Source: CBDDKS01 sp965230335
GTDB taxonomy: Bacteria; Pseudomonadota; Gammaproteobacteria; Enterobacterales; Kangiellaceae
Assembly (NCBI GenBank): GCA_965230335.1
Contig: CBDDKS010000006.1
Span: 248,001 to 312,000, forward strand
DNA: 64,000 nucleotides
Reading direction: 5' to 3'
This document shows positions 35,353 through 44,750 of this stretch, piece by piece. The notes under the pieces are model-generated. The model was given only the letters and a program-made list of their open reading frames with translations, ran no database searches and was not told the DNA's origin. Within the stretch, counting starts at the first letter, position 1; each line of letters begins with the position of its first letter. The position numbers were made by a program, and so were the translations under genes.

Positions 35353-37536
35353 ATGACTCACTTACGTTCTTTTTATTTATGTCTCACTATCCATTGTTTA
35401 CTCTATTTTCCTCTTTATTTATTCGCATCCGAAAATGGATCACAGGACGTCCCTATTTCAGAAGATACACTGGACGATTTGTTTCACGATGAAATGCCCA
35501 TTGTACTGACTGCTTCTCGTTTAAGACAACCTCATACCGAAGCTCCTGCCTCTGTCACCATCATCGATGCAGAGCAAATCAAAGCCTTTAATATTCGAAC
35601 ATTGCCTGAAATTTTCCGTCTGGTCCCTGGTATGCTGGTAGGGTATGAGCGTGAAGCACAGGCTGAAGTGGGTTATCAAATTCTGACCGCTGAAAACTCA
35701 CACTACCTGCAAGTCCTCATTGATGGCCGCTCTGTTTATCGACCAGCTTTAGCGGGTGTTTTGTGGAACGAGTTCCCACTTTTACTTGAAAAAATCGCCC
35801 GAATAGAAGTTATTCGTGGGCCTAATACAGCCATGTATGGCGCTAACAGTTATCTGGCCATTATTAATATCATTACCAAACAGGCTGAAGACATGCTAGG
35901 TGGTTTCGCCGCAATCACCAAAGGTAACAAAGGTATTGAAGATGCCCGTTTCAGCTACGGTTGGCAAAAAGATCATTTTTCTGCCACTGTTTCTGCCGGT
36001 CACAAAAGTTCAGATGGTTTTGATTTTGATAACGAACCATCAGATGCCTTTGATCGTGTCGATACCAATACAGCTGACTTCGTTAACCTGGATTTATACT
36101 GGAAACAATCTGAAACAGATTTTATGCGTTGGGAAACAGGAATCTCCAACAGTCGAAAAGCCATTGATGATATTGATGACAGAGAACCGGTCCCTTTTCA
36201 TAACTTAAAAATAGATACCTATTTCTCTCATTTCACCTGGAATTATCAACTGAACCAGCAGCATGAATTAAAATTTCAAACCTTTGTCAACAAAAGTGAT
36301 ATTGAACAGGAATTTTTGATTACAGATTTCAGTTTGTTCTTTTCTAACGAACTCTTTGCCCTGAACAGTAACTATCCTCAGCATGCTCAAACCACACTGG
36401 GTTTTATTAGTGGACTTATTGATGGTTCTATACCATTGGGTACACCTTTGCCTCCCGGACCAGATGCAGCAGCAGATAACTTTGCCAATGCTGTGTTAGC
36501 AAGAGCATTCAATGGCGGTATTGATCCAACAACAGGTTTAGCCAATCAAAATCTTATAGAGTCCCGATTTGATATAGAATTACAAGACACCTGGATAGTG
36601 AATGAAAATCTAAGACTGGTCAGTGGCCTGAGCTATCGGTTTGATCAAGTCGAATCACAAACCTATTTTAATGGAACAGAAAATAAGAATATTGGTCGAT
36701 TATTCAGTAATGTTGAATGGCGCTTTAACCCCAGCTGGCTATTCAATGCTGGTGTCATGTTTGAGTTTGACGATTTAATTGGCAATGAAGCTTCTCCCAG
36801 ATTAGCATTGAATTATCTGGTATCACCCCGCCAAAGTTTTCGATTCATTTTAAGTAAAGCCAATCGTAGTCCCGATTTGTATGAAGAATTAGCCAACATT
36901 CGTTATACTCTGGAAGATCTAACACCTGAGGTGAATCCCAACACTGATTTAGGAGATTTTTTCCTTTCAGCACGCAGTTCAGGTAATTTAAGGTATGAAC
37001 AAATTATTTCTCAAGAACTCGGCTGGTATTTTCGCTCAAAAAATAATATTTGGGAAATTGATCTAAAACTCTATCAAAACAAACTTTATGATTTATTACT
37101 TGGCCTTGGTAATTTAAATACATTTAACCTCCGTAATGGTGGTCGTGTTGATACCAATGGCTTTGAATCCCAAATACGATGGACACCTAATGCCTCTACC
37201 AGCTTTTGGTTAACCAGTGCTTACACCAATACAACCAATGAAAATGATGACTTCTTTGTAAAAACCATATCACCGGTTAACGTCACACTCAGTGGACAGT
37301 TTGCTTTTACAGAACGGCTGTCACTGGCATCAAGTTATACTTTCTATGATGAATGGTTTTTAAATACCATTCGAAAATTAAATACCACCTTAACTTACTC
37401 AGGAAATATTGGAAAACACGCGTTAAAAACACAATTAACGGTTGATCATAGATTCGATGATGGCTATTTATTGGATGTTCGCAGTCGTTACAATGATCCC
37501 CAGGTTGTTTACGCTACAGTTTCCTTTTCCTGGTAA
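35353..37536 (+). CDS. TonB-dependent outer-membrane receptor
   Basis: A 727-residue receptor that imports a ligand through the outer membrane with energy from TonB-ExbBD. A signal peptide spans about residues 1-26 (CLLYFPLYLFA). The plug domain has TASRLRQPHTEAPASVTII, LIDGRSVY and IARIEVIRGPNTAMYGANSY, followed by a 22-stranded barrel ending in the aromatic residue of VSFSW. The ligand is unknown; the plug resembles siderophore, cobalamin or vitamin receptors. No Fur box was recognised in the 121-base divergent region. Confidence 0.9.
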   Translation: MTHLRSFYLCLTIHCLLYFPLYLFASENGSQDVPISEDTLDDLFHDEMPIVLTASRLRQPHTEAPASVTIIDAEQIKAFNIRTLPEIFRLVPGMLVGYEREAQAEVGYQILTAENSHYLQVLIDGRSVYRPALAGVLWNEFPLLLEKIARIEVIRGPNTAMYGANSYLAIINIITKQAEDMLGGFAAITKGNKGIEDARFSYGWQKDHFSATVSAGHKSSDGFDFDNEPSDAFDRVDTNTADFVNLDLYWKQSETDFMRWETGISNSRKAIDDIDDREPVPFHNLKIDTYFSHFTWNYQLNQQHELKFQTFVNKSDIEQEFLITDFSLFFSNELFALNSNYPQHAQTTLGFISGLIDGSIPLGTPLPPGPDAAADNFANAVLARAFNGGIDPTTGLANQNLIESRFDIELQDTWIVNENLRLVSGLSYRFDQVESQTYFNGTENKNIGRLFSNVEWRFNPSWLFNAGVMFEFDDLIGNEASPRLALNYLVSPRQSFRFILSKANRSPDLYEELANIRYTLEDLTPEVNPNTDLGDFFLSARSSGNLRYEQIISQELGWYFRSKNNIWEIDLKLYQNKLYDLLLGLGNLNTFNLRNGGRVDTNGFESQIRWTPNASTSFWLTSAYTNTTNENDDFFVKTISPVNVTLSGQFAFTERLSLASSYTFYDEWFLNTIRKLNTTLTYSGNIGKHALKTQLTVDHRFDDGYLLDVRSRYNDPQVVYATVSFSW

Positions 37537-37547
37537 ATACCTGTTTT

Positions 37548-38381
37548 CTACAATTGTGGATTACCAAACATATTTCGTTTATCGTCACCACGAAAGAAAC
37601 CATTGCTAATAAAAATATATATGGAACCAATAATACTAATCCATAGCAAGCTGTACCATCCTGACTTTCCAATATCATGAAAACGTTTTGCCGTTACGGC
37701 TAACGTAATCCAAACATTCAGTATTCCAACAATAAAATAAGAAATAGACAGCCACTCGTAATTTTCAATAATTAATTCAAAGTCATTTTTAAGTATATCC
37801 GGCAAAAAAATAACCAGTACAAATAAATACACGATACTGAAAAAAAGAGGTAATAACATACAGTATAACCACCAGGTTAAACGATTAATTCTTCCTTCAA
37901 AAGAAAATAAAATTTGAACAATCGATAACTTATCACAAATAATCTGGCTAAAGTTTTGCAGTTCTGCTGAAGGTGGTTGGTATGCATCATTGATAGACGA
38001 GTCATCCTGAGTATTATTTGACTCTGTATGTTTATCATCATTGTCTTCTTGTCGTTCTTGACATTGTTGCTCTTGATTCTGTCGTTCTTGATTCTGTTTC
38101 TGATACTTAGGTTTTTCTTTTAATGGTTCAATACACCAATTGTCCTTTTCTTGGGTAACTGGTTCAATGTTTACTTCTGCACCACACTTTTGTAATAAAG
38201 ACTCAAAATTTTTTGCCTGTGTCCAATCAATATTTTTTTTAATGACTTTAGGTGCATTTAAGAGCAAATGATCAATAAATGCTTCATCTTTTTTAAATAA
38301 TTGACATAAAGCCTGCTTTGCATGTAGCTCATTACCATATATTTTTCCAGTCAATATGACATTATATGTTTTATCATTCAT
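37548..38381 (-). CDS. DUF805 membrane protein with charged N-terminal domain
   Basis: A 277-residue protein. Residues 1-85 form a small soluble domain (VILTGKIYGNELHAKQALCQ) of unknown type. Residues 86-130 are a low-complexity Gln/Glu/Asn-rich linker. Residues 160-277 are a DUF805 domain (FSFEGRINRLTWWLYC, ITLAVTAKRFHDIGKSGW) with four membrane segments. Convergent with the receptor gene 11 bases away. Function unknown. Confidence 0.8.
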   Translation of the reverse strand: MNDKTYNVILTGKIYGNELHAKQALCQLFKKDEAFIDHLLLNAPKVIKKNIDWTQAKNFESLLQKCGAEVNIEPVTQEKDNWCIEPLKEKPKYQKQNQERQNQEQQCQERQEDNDDKHTESNNTQDDSSINDAYQPPSAELQNFSQIICDKLSIVQILFSFEGRINRLTWWLYCMLLPLFFSIVYLFVLVIFLPDILKNDFELIIENYEWLSISYFIVGILNVWITLAVTAKRFHDIGKSGWYSLLWISIIGSIYIFISNGFFRGDDKRNMFGNPQL

Positions 38382-38458
38382 ATCAATTTTATACCTTCAC
38401 CACCTAATTATAATATATCGTTGATAACTCCTGATTTTAAAGGATATAATCGGGTTAC

Positions 38459-39604
38459 TTATAGATTAGTTGTTTTTTTAGAAATGACAATATTTCTGAT
38501 AGAAGGACCTAATAATTCTTCCCGCCATAATGTCCAGGCTGGTGAATGCTGTGTTTTTTTATTGAGCCAAAAAGCTGTTATATTTTTTAAAAGTTTCTTA
38601 CTACATAATACTTCTTCAGAAATACTGTGTACTTGTGCCTGTTGTTTAATCCATTCCTGAGCTAATACAATTTCATTTTTGATAGATTTCCAAAAAACAG
38701 GATGCACAGGTTCCTGGATAACCATTTTTTCTGGGTCCGTGGATAATTTATCTTTAATTAACGTCAATAATGTTGTTTCATACTTTCTTCTTATCACAGG
38801 TGTCCATTCAGAAGTGATTGAATGAGGCGTTCCCCTTTCTGAATGAATGGCTAAACTCATTAAGTCGCTGTCTTTTAATACAAAGGATCTCGGCAGATTT
38901 TGTTCTCTTGCCTGCTGTTCTCGCCACAAGGCTAAATGTTTTAAAATAAATAACGCGGTTTTTGAAAGTTTCCATGATGTTCTTATCGCCAAATAAGCCT
39001 CTTCAATATTATCCAGTTCTTGCACTTTATTAACTGTGACATCACAATCTTGTAAAAACCAATTCAATTTATTACTCAATGATTTAAAGGCTTCTTTTTG
39101 TTTTTCGTAAATATTTTTTAAATAAAAAACATCCGCTATAGCATAATCTATCTGCTCCCTGGATAATGGCCTTTGAGTCCAGTCGGTTCGTGTGGCACTT
39201 TTATCCAATGTCTTATTGACATAAGTGTCCACCAGTACTGCATAACTGATCGAAAAACCTTCTCCAAGAAAACTTGCCGCCAGTTGCGTATCCCATAAAC
39301 CGGCCAGTATGACATCACAATGACGATAAAATACTTCGCAATCTTCTGATGCAGAATGTAATACTTTACAAATATTGGCATCGGTCAATAAATCATTAAA
39401 TGTTTGATTGGATTCTAATAGATGTGGCTCTATAAGATAAACAGAATCACCATCAAAAATTTGCAACAATGCCAATATAGGAAAAAAAGTTCGTTCCCGA
39501 ATAAACTCCGTATCCAGAAATAAAACTTCTTTTTTTTTCCAGCTTTTTATATGTTGTTCAAGTGTTGTTCTGTCGTTAATCCATTGCGCTTCCGGTAAAA
39601 TCAT
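38459..39604 (-). CDS. rnd: Ribonuclease D
   Basis: A 3'-5' exoribonuclease that trims tRNA and other stable RNA precursors. The 381-residue protein has the DEDD exonuclease motifs: Exo I in LFLDTEFIRERTF, Exo II in VLHSASEDCEVF, Exo III in YAIADVFYLKNIY, and HRDC domains in the C-terminal half. The start codon overlaps the fadD stop (ATGA), and the fadD-rnd order matches E. coli. Confidence 0.93.
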   Translation of the reverse strand: MILPEAQWINDRTTLEQHIKSWKKKEVLFLDTEFIRERTFFPILALLQIFDGDSVYLIEPHLLESNQTFNDLLTDANICKVLHSASEDCEVFYRHCDVILAGLWDTQLAASFLGEGFSISYAVLVDTYVNKTLDKSATRTDWTQRPLSREQIDYAIADVFYLKNIYEKQKEAFKSLSNKLNWFLQDCDVTVNKVQELDNIEEAYLAIRTSWKLSKTALFILKHLALWREQQAREQNLPRSFVLKDSDLMSLAIHSERGTPHSITSEWTPVIRRKYETTLLTLIKDKLSTDPEKMVIQEPVHPVFWKSIKNEIVLAQEWIKQQAQVHSISEEVLCSKKLLKNITAFWLNKKTQHSPAWTLWREELLGPSIRNIVISKKTTNL

Positions 39605-41301
39605 GTGTTGGATTCTTTTGTGTCTTCTGAATCATGAGATTCTGAATTTTTTAATTCTCGTCGCAAAATTTTACCCACGTTTGTTTTAGGTAATTCATCT
39701 CTAAATTCAACCACTTTAGGTACTTTATATCCGGTTAATTGTTCTTTACAAAAATCGATTAATGACTCTTCTGTTAACGCTGGGTTTTTCTTAACAACAA
39801 ATAACTTCACTTTTTCACCACTGGATTGACTGGGCACGCCAATCGCTGCAACCTCTAACACATCAGGATGCGCAACAACCACATCTTCAATTTCATTCGG
39901 ATACACATTAAATCCAGAAACCAAAATCATGTCTTTCTTACGATCCACGATTTTTAGATAACCCTTCTCATTAATGATAGCCACATCCCCTGTTGCCAAC
40001 CAACCATCACTACTCAATACTTTTTGAGTTTCTTCCGGTCTGTTTAAATAACCAGCCATCACTTGAGGTCCTTTAACATAAAGTTCTCCAGGCTCATTAA
40101 TATCTAACTCTGTTCCATTTTCATCACGAATAGACACGTCTGTAGAAGAAATGGGCAAGCCAATCGTACCATTGTAGGCTTCTAAATCGATAGGATTAAT
40201 GGATACTGCGGGTGATGTTTCTGTTAAACCATAAGCTTCAACAATAGGCTTACCTGTCACTTGATGCCACTCTTCTGCAACACTTTTCTGAACAGCCATG
40301 CCACCACCTAATGCCAGTTTTAACGTTGAGAAATCCAAATCTTTAAAACCCTCTGTATTTAATAATCCATTGAATAACGTATTGACACCTGTAATCATGG
40401 TAAACGGATATTGACTTAATGTTTTCACAAAACCTTTCATATCTCTGGGGTTTGTGATCAATACATTTAATCCCCCATTTTTCATAACTTTTAAGCAGTT
40501 AGCTGTTAAAGAGAAGATATGATACAAAGGTAATGCAGTAATAATAATATCTTTCTTTTTGTTGATAATCGGCTTAACCCATTCTGATGCTTGCAATACA
40601 TTGGCCACCATATTTCTATGGAGTAACACAGCACCCTTTGCAACACCCGTTGTTCCACCCGTATATTGTAAAAAAGCAATGTCATCCAATTTAACCTGCG
40701 TATGTTTAAAATCTATTTTTTCGCCTTCTTTCAGTGCTTCATTAAATAAATAATAACTTTCTAATTTGTACGCAGGCACCATTTTTTTAATATGCTTAAC
40801 AACAAAGTTCACCAGACAACGTTTCACTAAGGGGAATGCATCACCAATGGATGTTAATACAACGTGCTTGACCGAAGTTTGTTGAATGACCTCGGATAAA
40901 GTGCATGCAAAATTTTCAACAATGACGATCGCATCTGCCTGAGAATCATTGAGTTGATGTTTTAACTCTCTAGGTGTATAGAGTGGATTAACATTTACGA
41001 CGGTCATTCCTGCTCGTAAAATACCAAATACAGCGATGGGATACTGTAAAAGATTGGGCATCATAATAGCAATACGGGCCCCTTTTTGTAACCTGAGTTT
41101 TCCTTGTAAAAAACTGGCGAACTTCCGTGACGCTGACTCCAGCTCACCGTAAGTTAAAGTAACACCAAGATTCACAAAAGCCGGCGCATGCCTGTATTGT
41201 TCTACTGATTCTTCAAAAATCTCAACCAGAGACTGGTAAGCTTCGACATTTATTTCTGCAGAGACTTCTTTGGGATATTCTTCTAACCAAATTTTTTTCA
41301 T
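39601..41301 (-). CDS. fadD: Long-chain fatty acid-CoA ligase
   Basis: Activates imported long-chain fatty acids to acyl-CoA for beta-oxidation. The ATG at 41301 gives MKKIWLEEYPKEV, matching the E. coli FadD start (MKKVWLNRYP), with AGGGG upstream; a longer frame adds 43 unrelated residues. 566 residues in total. AMP-binding motif YTGGTTGVAKGA, the FACS-like GWLATGDVAIINEKGYLKI and the catalytic lysine region NVGKILRREL are present. Translationally coupled with rnd. Confidence 0.95.
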   Translation of the reverse strand: MKKIWLEEYPKEVSAEINVEAYQSLVEIFEESVEQYRHAPAFVNLGVTLTYGELESASRKFASFLQGKLRLQKGARIAIMMPNLLQYPIAVFGILRAGMTVVNVNPLYTPRELKHQLNDSQADAIVIVENFACTLSEVIQQTSVKHVVLTSIGDAFPLVKRCLVNFVVKHIKKMVPAYKLESYYLFNEALKEGEKIDFKHTQVKLDDIAFLQYTGGTTGVAKGAVLLHRNMVANVLQASEWVKPIINKKKDIIITALPLYHIFSLTANCLKVMKNGGLNVLITNPRDMKGFVKTLSQYPFTMITGVNTLFNGLLNTEGFKDLDFSTLKLALGGGMAVQKSVAEEWHQVTGKPIVEAYGLTETSPAVSINPIDLEAYNGTIGLPISSTDVSIRDENGTELDINEPGELYVKGPQVMAGYLNRPEETQKVLSSDGWLATGDVAIINEKGYLKIVDRKKDMILVSGFNVYPNEIEDVVVAHPDVLEVAAIGVPSQSSGEKVKLFVVKKNPALTEESLIDFCKEQLTGYKVPKVVEFRDELPKTNVGKILRRELKNSESHDSEDTKESNT

Positions 41302-41509
41302 TGTTTCCCCTAAATCATAGGCTTGGTAGCCTGATAGCATGTGGGTAAAAACCACATGTTTTATGCATGCTAACAGCAATAAAGTCAATAAAAAAGTATT
41401 TTTATAACCGCTTTTATCAATAATCTCCAAGACAATATTTGGAAGTTTTGCAAGCCTATCCTATATTTATAGTACCATTTTTAATTCTCATATTATCTAT
41501 TGCTACGAT

Positions 41510-42325
41510 TTGACAACCTACAACTTACAAATTCAGGATTTATCAATTCTTCTCGTTGAGCCTTCTTTAATGCAAAGGAAAATTATTGTGAACAATCTCA
41601 AAGAGGCTGGTATACAACAAATAGAAAGCGTAGAAGATGATCAAGCAGCTTTAAAAGAATTACAACGCTTCATGCCTGATCTCATTATCAGCTCTATTTA
41701 TTTTGAAAATAGAACGGTTGTTGATTTAATTCAAACCATCAATAGACTGCAAAAAGAAACAACGAGTGTTTCTCATGAACCGCTATTTATGGTGATTTCC
41801 AGTGAAACACGATTACAGGCACTGGATCCTATTCGACAAGCCGGTGTGATTGCCATTTTACCTAAGCCCTTTGAACGCCAGGAACTGGAAAGAGCTTTAA
41901 TCAATACCTTGGATTATCTTGATCTGGATGAAATAGATTTAGAAACATATGACCCGAATTCTATGCGGGTTCTGGTTGTTGATGACAGTTCTACTGCACG
42001 AAATTTTATTTGCAAAACACTTCAAAAACTGGGTATTCAACAACTAACCCAAGTCAACAGTGGCAAAAAAGCCATAGAGACGCTTAACGAACAATCTTTT
42101 GATTTAATCGTCACCGATTACAATATGCCGGAAATGGATGGTAAAGCCCTTACCGAATTTGTCAGAACCAATACAGAACTCACGCATATCCCTATTTTGA
42201 TGGTAACCAGTGAAAAAAGCCAAGCCGTTTTAAGTGGTATTTATCAGGTGGGTGTCTCTGCAATTTGTAGTAAACCCTTTGAAGTCAATCAAGTACGTGA
42301 TCTTCTAACAAAAATTATGAATTAA
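41510..42325 (+). CDS. Double-receiver response regulator (first receiver degenerate)
   Basis: 271 residues with two CheY-like receivers and no output domain. The first (about 11-135) has SILLVEPSLMQRK and LPKPFE, but the phosphoacceptor Asp position reads IISS (residues 59-62), so it cannot be phosphorylated normally. The second (about 152-271) is intact, with VVDDSSTAR, Asp203 in LIVTDYNMPEMDG, and the conserved SKPFE lysine. The start appears to be TTG at 41510, since the first ATG is inside the fold, and no clear binding site precedes it. Its 3' end overlaps the convergent hydrolase gene by 4 bases. Partner kinase unknown. Confidence 0.82.
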   Translation: MTTYNLQIQDLSILLVEPSLMQRKIIVNNLKEAGIQQIESVEDDQAALKELQRFMPDLIISSIYFENRTVVDLIQTINRLQKETTSVSHEPLFMVISSETRLQALDPIRQAGVIAILPKPFERQELERALINTLDYLDLDEIDLETYDPNSMRVLVVDDSSTARNFICKTLQKLGIQQLTQVNSGKKAIETLNEQSFDLIVTDYNMPEMDGKALTEFVRTNTELTHIPILMVTSEKSQAVLSGIYQVGVSAICSKPFEVNQVRDLLTKIMN

Positions 42326-43167
42326 ATTTGGTTTAAATAATCAATAATAAGCTCAGCAGTTTCTTGTGTTTTCTCCAAATGAATATGATGCCCTCCTGGT
42401 AGCATGTGCTGGGACAATTGCTTAAAAAATGTTTTTCGTTGCTGCATCTCCGTATTTTTACTTAATAAGCCATTATCCGCTTCTATCAATAAGACTGGAC
42501 AAGTGATTCCCTGGATCAAATACTCTATTTGTTTTTCAGTAAAACGCATTAAATGACGATTCCTCAATCGGGCATCACTGCGCCAGCTAAATCCTTTTTC
42601 CACCTGCATTAAGCCTCGTTCAACAATGGGTCTAATCTGTTCAGCATCAATATGTGATGCATGCGCTCTAACGGATAATGCAGACTCAATATCAGGGTAA
42701 ATAGGCTTTGATTTATGGTTTAATGCCTGGCGTGCAGCCAATGACTGCAAGAGTAAATCGACCGATGTTTCAGCCGGTTCCGTGAGTGCACCCAGGGATT
42801 CCAGCAGGATCAGTCGGTCCATAGTCGGTGCGGCACAGGCAAACATCATGGCAGCAGCCCCACCCATAGAATGTCCTATGATGGAATAATGCTTTAAAGA
42901 TAAAGCTGATATGAGATCCTGTAGGACATAAACCAAATCAGATAAATGATTTGCCATTCCTTGAGGCAAGTGTTTTGATAACCCATGTCCGGGAAAATCC
43001 AACAAAATGAGCCGATAATCCTTAAAATATGGGGTAAGTGAATAAAAACTGGCTAAATTATCCAGCCAACCATGTAAAGCAACAACAGGATAGCCTTGTG
43101 CTGAACCATATTCCTCTATAGCACAGTCAATGCCGCATAAATTTAAGATATACCTTGAATTTGCCAT
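42322..43167 (-). CDS. Alpha/beta hydrolase
   Basis: About 281 residues. The oxyanion segment VALHGWLDNLASF, nucleophile Ser in IGHSMGGAAAM and the catalytic His in PGGHHIHLEK define an alpha/beta hydrolase fold protein of esterase or thioesterase kind. The start could be ATG at 43167 or GTG at 43173; neither has a strong binding site. The substrate cannot be predicted. Confidence 0.85.
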   Translation of the reverse strand: MANSRYILNLCGIDCAIEEYGSAQGYPVVALHGWLDNLASFYSLTPYFKDYRLILLDFPGHGLSKHLPQGMANHLSDLVYVLQDLISALSLKHYSIIGHSMGGAAAMMFACAAPTMDRLILLESLGALTEPAETSVDLLLQSLAARQALNHKSKPIYPDIESALSVRAHASHIDAEQIRPIVERGLMQVEKGFSWRSDARLRNRHLMRFTEKQIEYLIQGITCPVLLIEADNGLLSKNTEMQQRKTFFKQLSQHMLPGGHHIHLEKTQETAELIIDYLNQI

Positions 43168-43245
43168 ACTCACACAAGATCAATTGATTAGATTATCAAA
43201 CATAATAACGTGTATTTAAAACACTTGGGTCACAATATTGTGACT

Positions 43246-43545
43246 CTAAATATCATGTCGGGCATTCTTTACCCGAGTTATGGCTTTTACCACTTGGTGA
43301 CGTGCGTATTGCTGTAAATCCTTCACTTCATCCTGCAAACGCCTTCTGGGATTTTGTTTCTCAAACAGATTACAAATATATTTGGCAGGCATATTATTTA
43401 AGGCAATGGCAGCGACATCCTGTATCACCATATCATTTTGAGGTAAATCGAAATCACCTGCCTCAATAATCTTGTCAATTTGTTCAAACACCACTTCTTC
43501 AGATAGATTAATGAGATCGTCATGAAAATACTTTTCTTTGTACAC
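43246..43545 (-). CDS. ComFB-family protein
   Basis: A 99-residue protein with the ComFB core VIQDVAAIALNNMPAKYIC followed by a basic C-terminus. The start is placed at the GTG at 43545, with GGAG 6 bases upstream; a GTG four codons earlier would itself overlap this site. Members of this family have been reported as c-di-GMP receptors in cyanobacteria; the name derives from a B. subtilis competence operon. The transcript leader may include the terminator hairpin at 43686-43710. A possible link to the GGDEF-EAL protein is inference. Confidence 0.8.
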   Translation of the reverse strand: MYKEKYFHDDLINLSEEVVFEQIDKIIEAGDFDLPQNDMVIQDVAAIALNNMPAKYICNLFEKQNPRRRLQDEVKDLQQYARHQVVKAITRVKNARHDI

Positions 43546-43685
43546 TGTGTTCTCCACAATTTACTGACCGTATTTAATAATATACCCAAAACATCTGAAT
43601 ATACAGTGTATAAGGGAGAATCACCTGAGAATTTATACTTGAGATTCCATCAAGAAAATAATTCCGTGTAAGAGTTAGAGCCCAT

Positions 43686-43710
43686 AAAAAAAGGCCGCTA
43701 ACGCGGCCTT
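43686..43710 (-). terminator. Intrinsic terminator
   Basis: 8-base perfect stem AAGGCCGC-gtta-GCGGCCTT followed by seven T on the minus strand. It lies between the MBL-fold gene and the ComFB gene, so it would separate them or act conditionally. Confidence 0.85.
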
Positions 43711-43826
43711 AAAACTGAAGAAGAAACTACTACCAAAGCTAAGAGGGGGAACCCAGGTAATAGCACTTCCTACATCCCACCAAGCTGACTAAACCGAAAA
43801 AAGCAACCTGGTTATGCTATTAGACA
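43686..43826 (-). ncRNA. Candidate structured RNA ending in an intrinsic terminator
   Basis: Noncoding on both strands. Read on the minus strand, AATAGCA at about 43826-43820 is complementary to a TGCTATT further on, and CCAGGT to a later ACCTGG. The order of the four arms makes these pairings pseudoknotted or mutually exclusive. Two GGA triplets occur between. The segment ends in the stem AAGGCCGC/GCGGCCTT with seven T. It could be a small RNA, a riboswitch-like leader of the ComFB gene, or the 3' UTR of the MBL-fold hydrolase gene. It does not fit 6S, SRP or GEMM RNA as I know them. Confidence 0.45.
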
Positions 43827-43863
43827 AGAATACGAAAGAAAGTTCCTGGAATTAAACTGTCTT

Positions 43864-44739
43864 TTAATTTATTTTGCCAATATAAGCATATAATGCGTCA
43901 ATACATTGGTTTTTAGAATATTTTCCTTTCTCATTTATCTGAACATTTGCCAAGGCTGTCTGAGGATCATGAGTGAAAAAGAGATAATCACCCTGCTGCT
44001 CGGCCCTTTGCAATAATAACAACTTCTCTTCAATCAGAATTTCAGGAAAACGATCATATCCCATAGTTATCGGTAAATGAATCCAGGGAGTAGCCGGGAT
44101 TAAATCTGCCGTAAAGATAACCGTGATGTCCTCTAATTTTATATGGGTTAACAGCAAACCTGGTGTATGGCCATCACTATAGGAAAAATGATAATCGTCG
44201 CCCAACAAGTCATCCGTTTCACCTTCAATCAAATGCAAACGCTGACTCTCGATAAGTTTTTGATTGAGTTCAGGTAAGAAGGATGCACGATCACGATAAT
44301 GTGGATTTAATGCTCTTTGCCAATGACGCTTTCCGGTCATATAGCGAGCATTAGGAAATAACAACTGGCTTTCTTCACCTTCAACCCAGGGTGACAATAA
44401 ACCACCAGCATGATCAAAGTGCATATGGGATAACACCACTATATCAATATCTTCATGCGTGAGTCCTATGGCCTCCAGTGAGTTCAGTAACACATGCTCT
44501 GATTCAACCACGCCATAACGTTCTTTATATTTAGGTTCAAAAAAACTGCCTATCCCTGTTTCAAATAAAATATGTCTGTCTTTTTCTTTAACCAGTAATG
44601 CCCGACAGGCTAAATCAATTCTGTTGTACTCATCAGCTTCACACCATCGCTCCCACAGTGCCTTGGGGGCGTTGCCAAACATGGCACCACCATCCAGTTT
44701 TTGGGAGTTACCCATCAATGAGTAAAGTTGTTTTGTCAT
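43864..44739 (-). CDS. MBL-fold metallohydrolase
   Basis: A 291-residue zinc hydrolase with the signature LSHMHFDHAGGL (HxHxDH), then a GHTPG histidine and FTADLI. The fold covers lactonases, glyoxalases and other esterases. N-acyl-homoserine-lactone lactonase is one possible activity, but sequence alone does not settle it. It follows the AGCS symporter gene by 11 bases in the same direction, so the two are probably an operon. Confidence 0.88.
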   Translation of the reverse strand: MTKQLYSLMGNSQKLDGGAMFGNAPKALWERWCEADEYNRIDLACRALLVKEKDRHILFETGIGSFFEPKYKERYGVVESEHVLLNSLEAIGLTHEDIDIVVLSHMHFDHAGGLLSPWVEGEESQLLFPNARYMTGKRHWQRALNPHYRDRASFLPELNQKLIESQRLHLIEGETDDLLGDDYHFSYSDGHTPGLLLTHIKLEDITVIFTADLIPATPWIHLPITMGYDRFPEILIEEKLLLLQRAEQQGDYLFFTHDPQTALANVQINEKGKYSKNQCIDALYAYIGKIN

Positions 44740-44750
44740 CAGATAAAAGC

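Noticed and set aside
43686..43826. Candidate RNA as 4.5S SRP RNA, 6S RNA or GEMM c-di-GMP riboswitch
   Set aside because: The conserved SRP loop (GGAAGG AAGCAGC type), the 6S bubble pattern and the GEMM core are not present.
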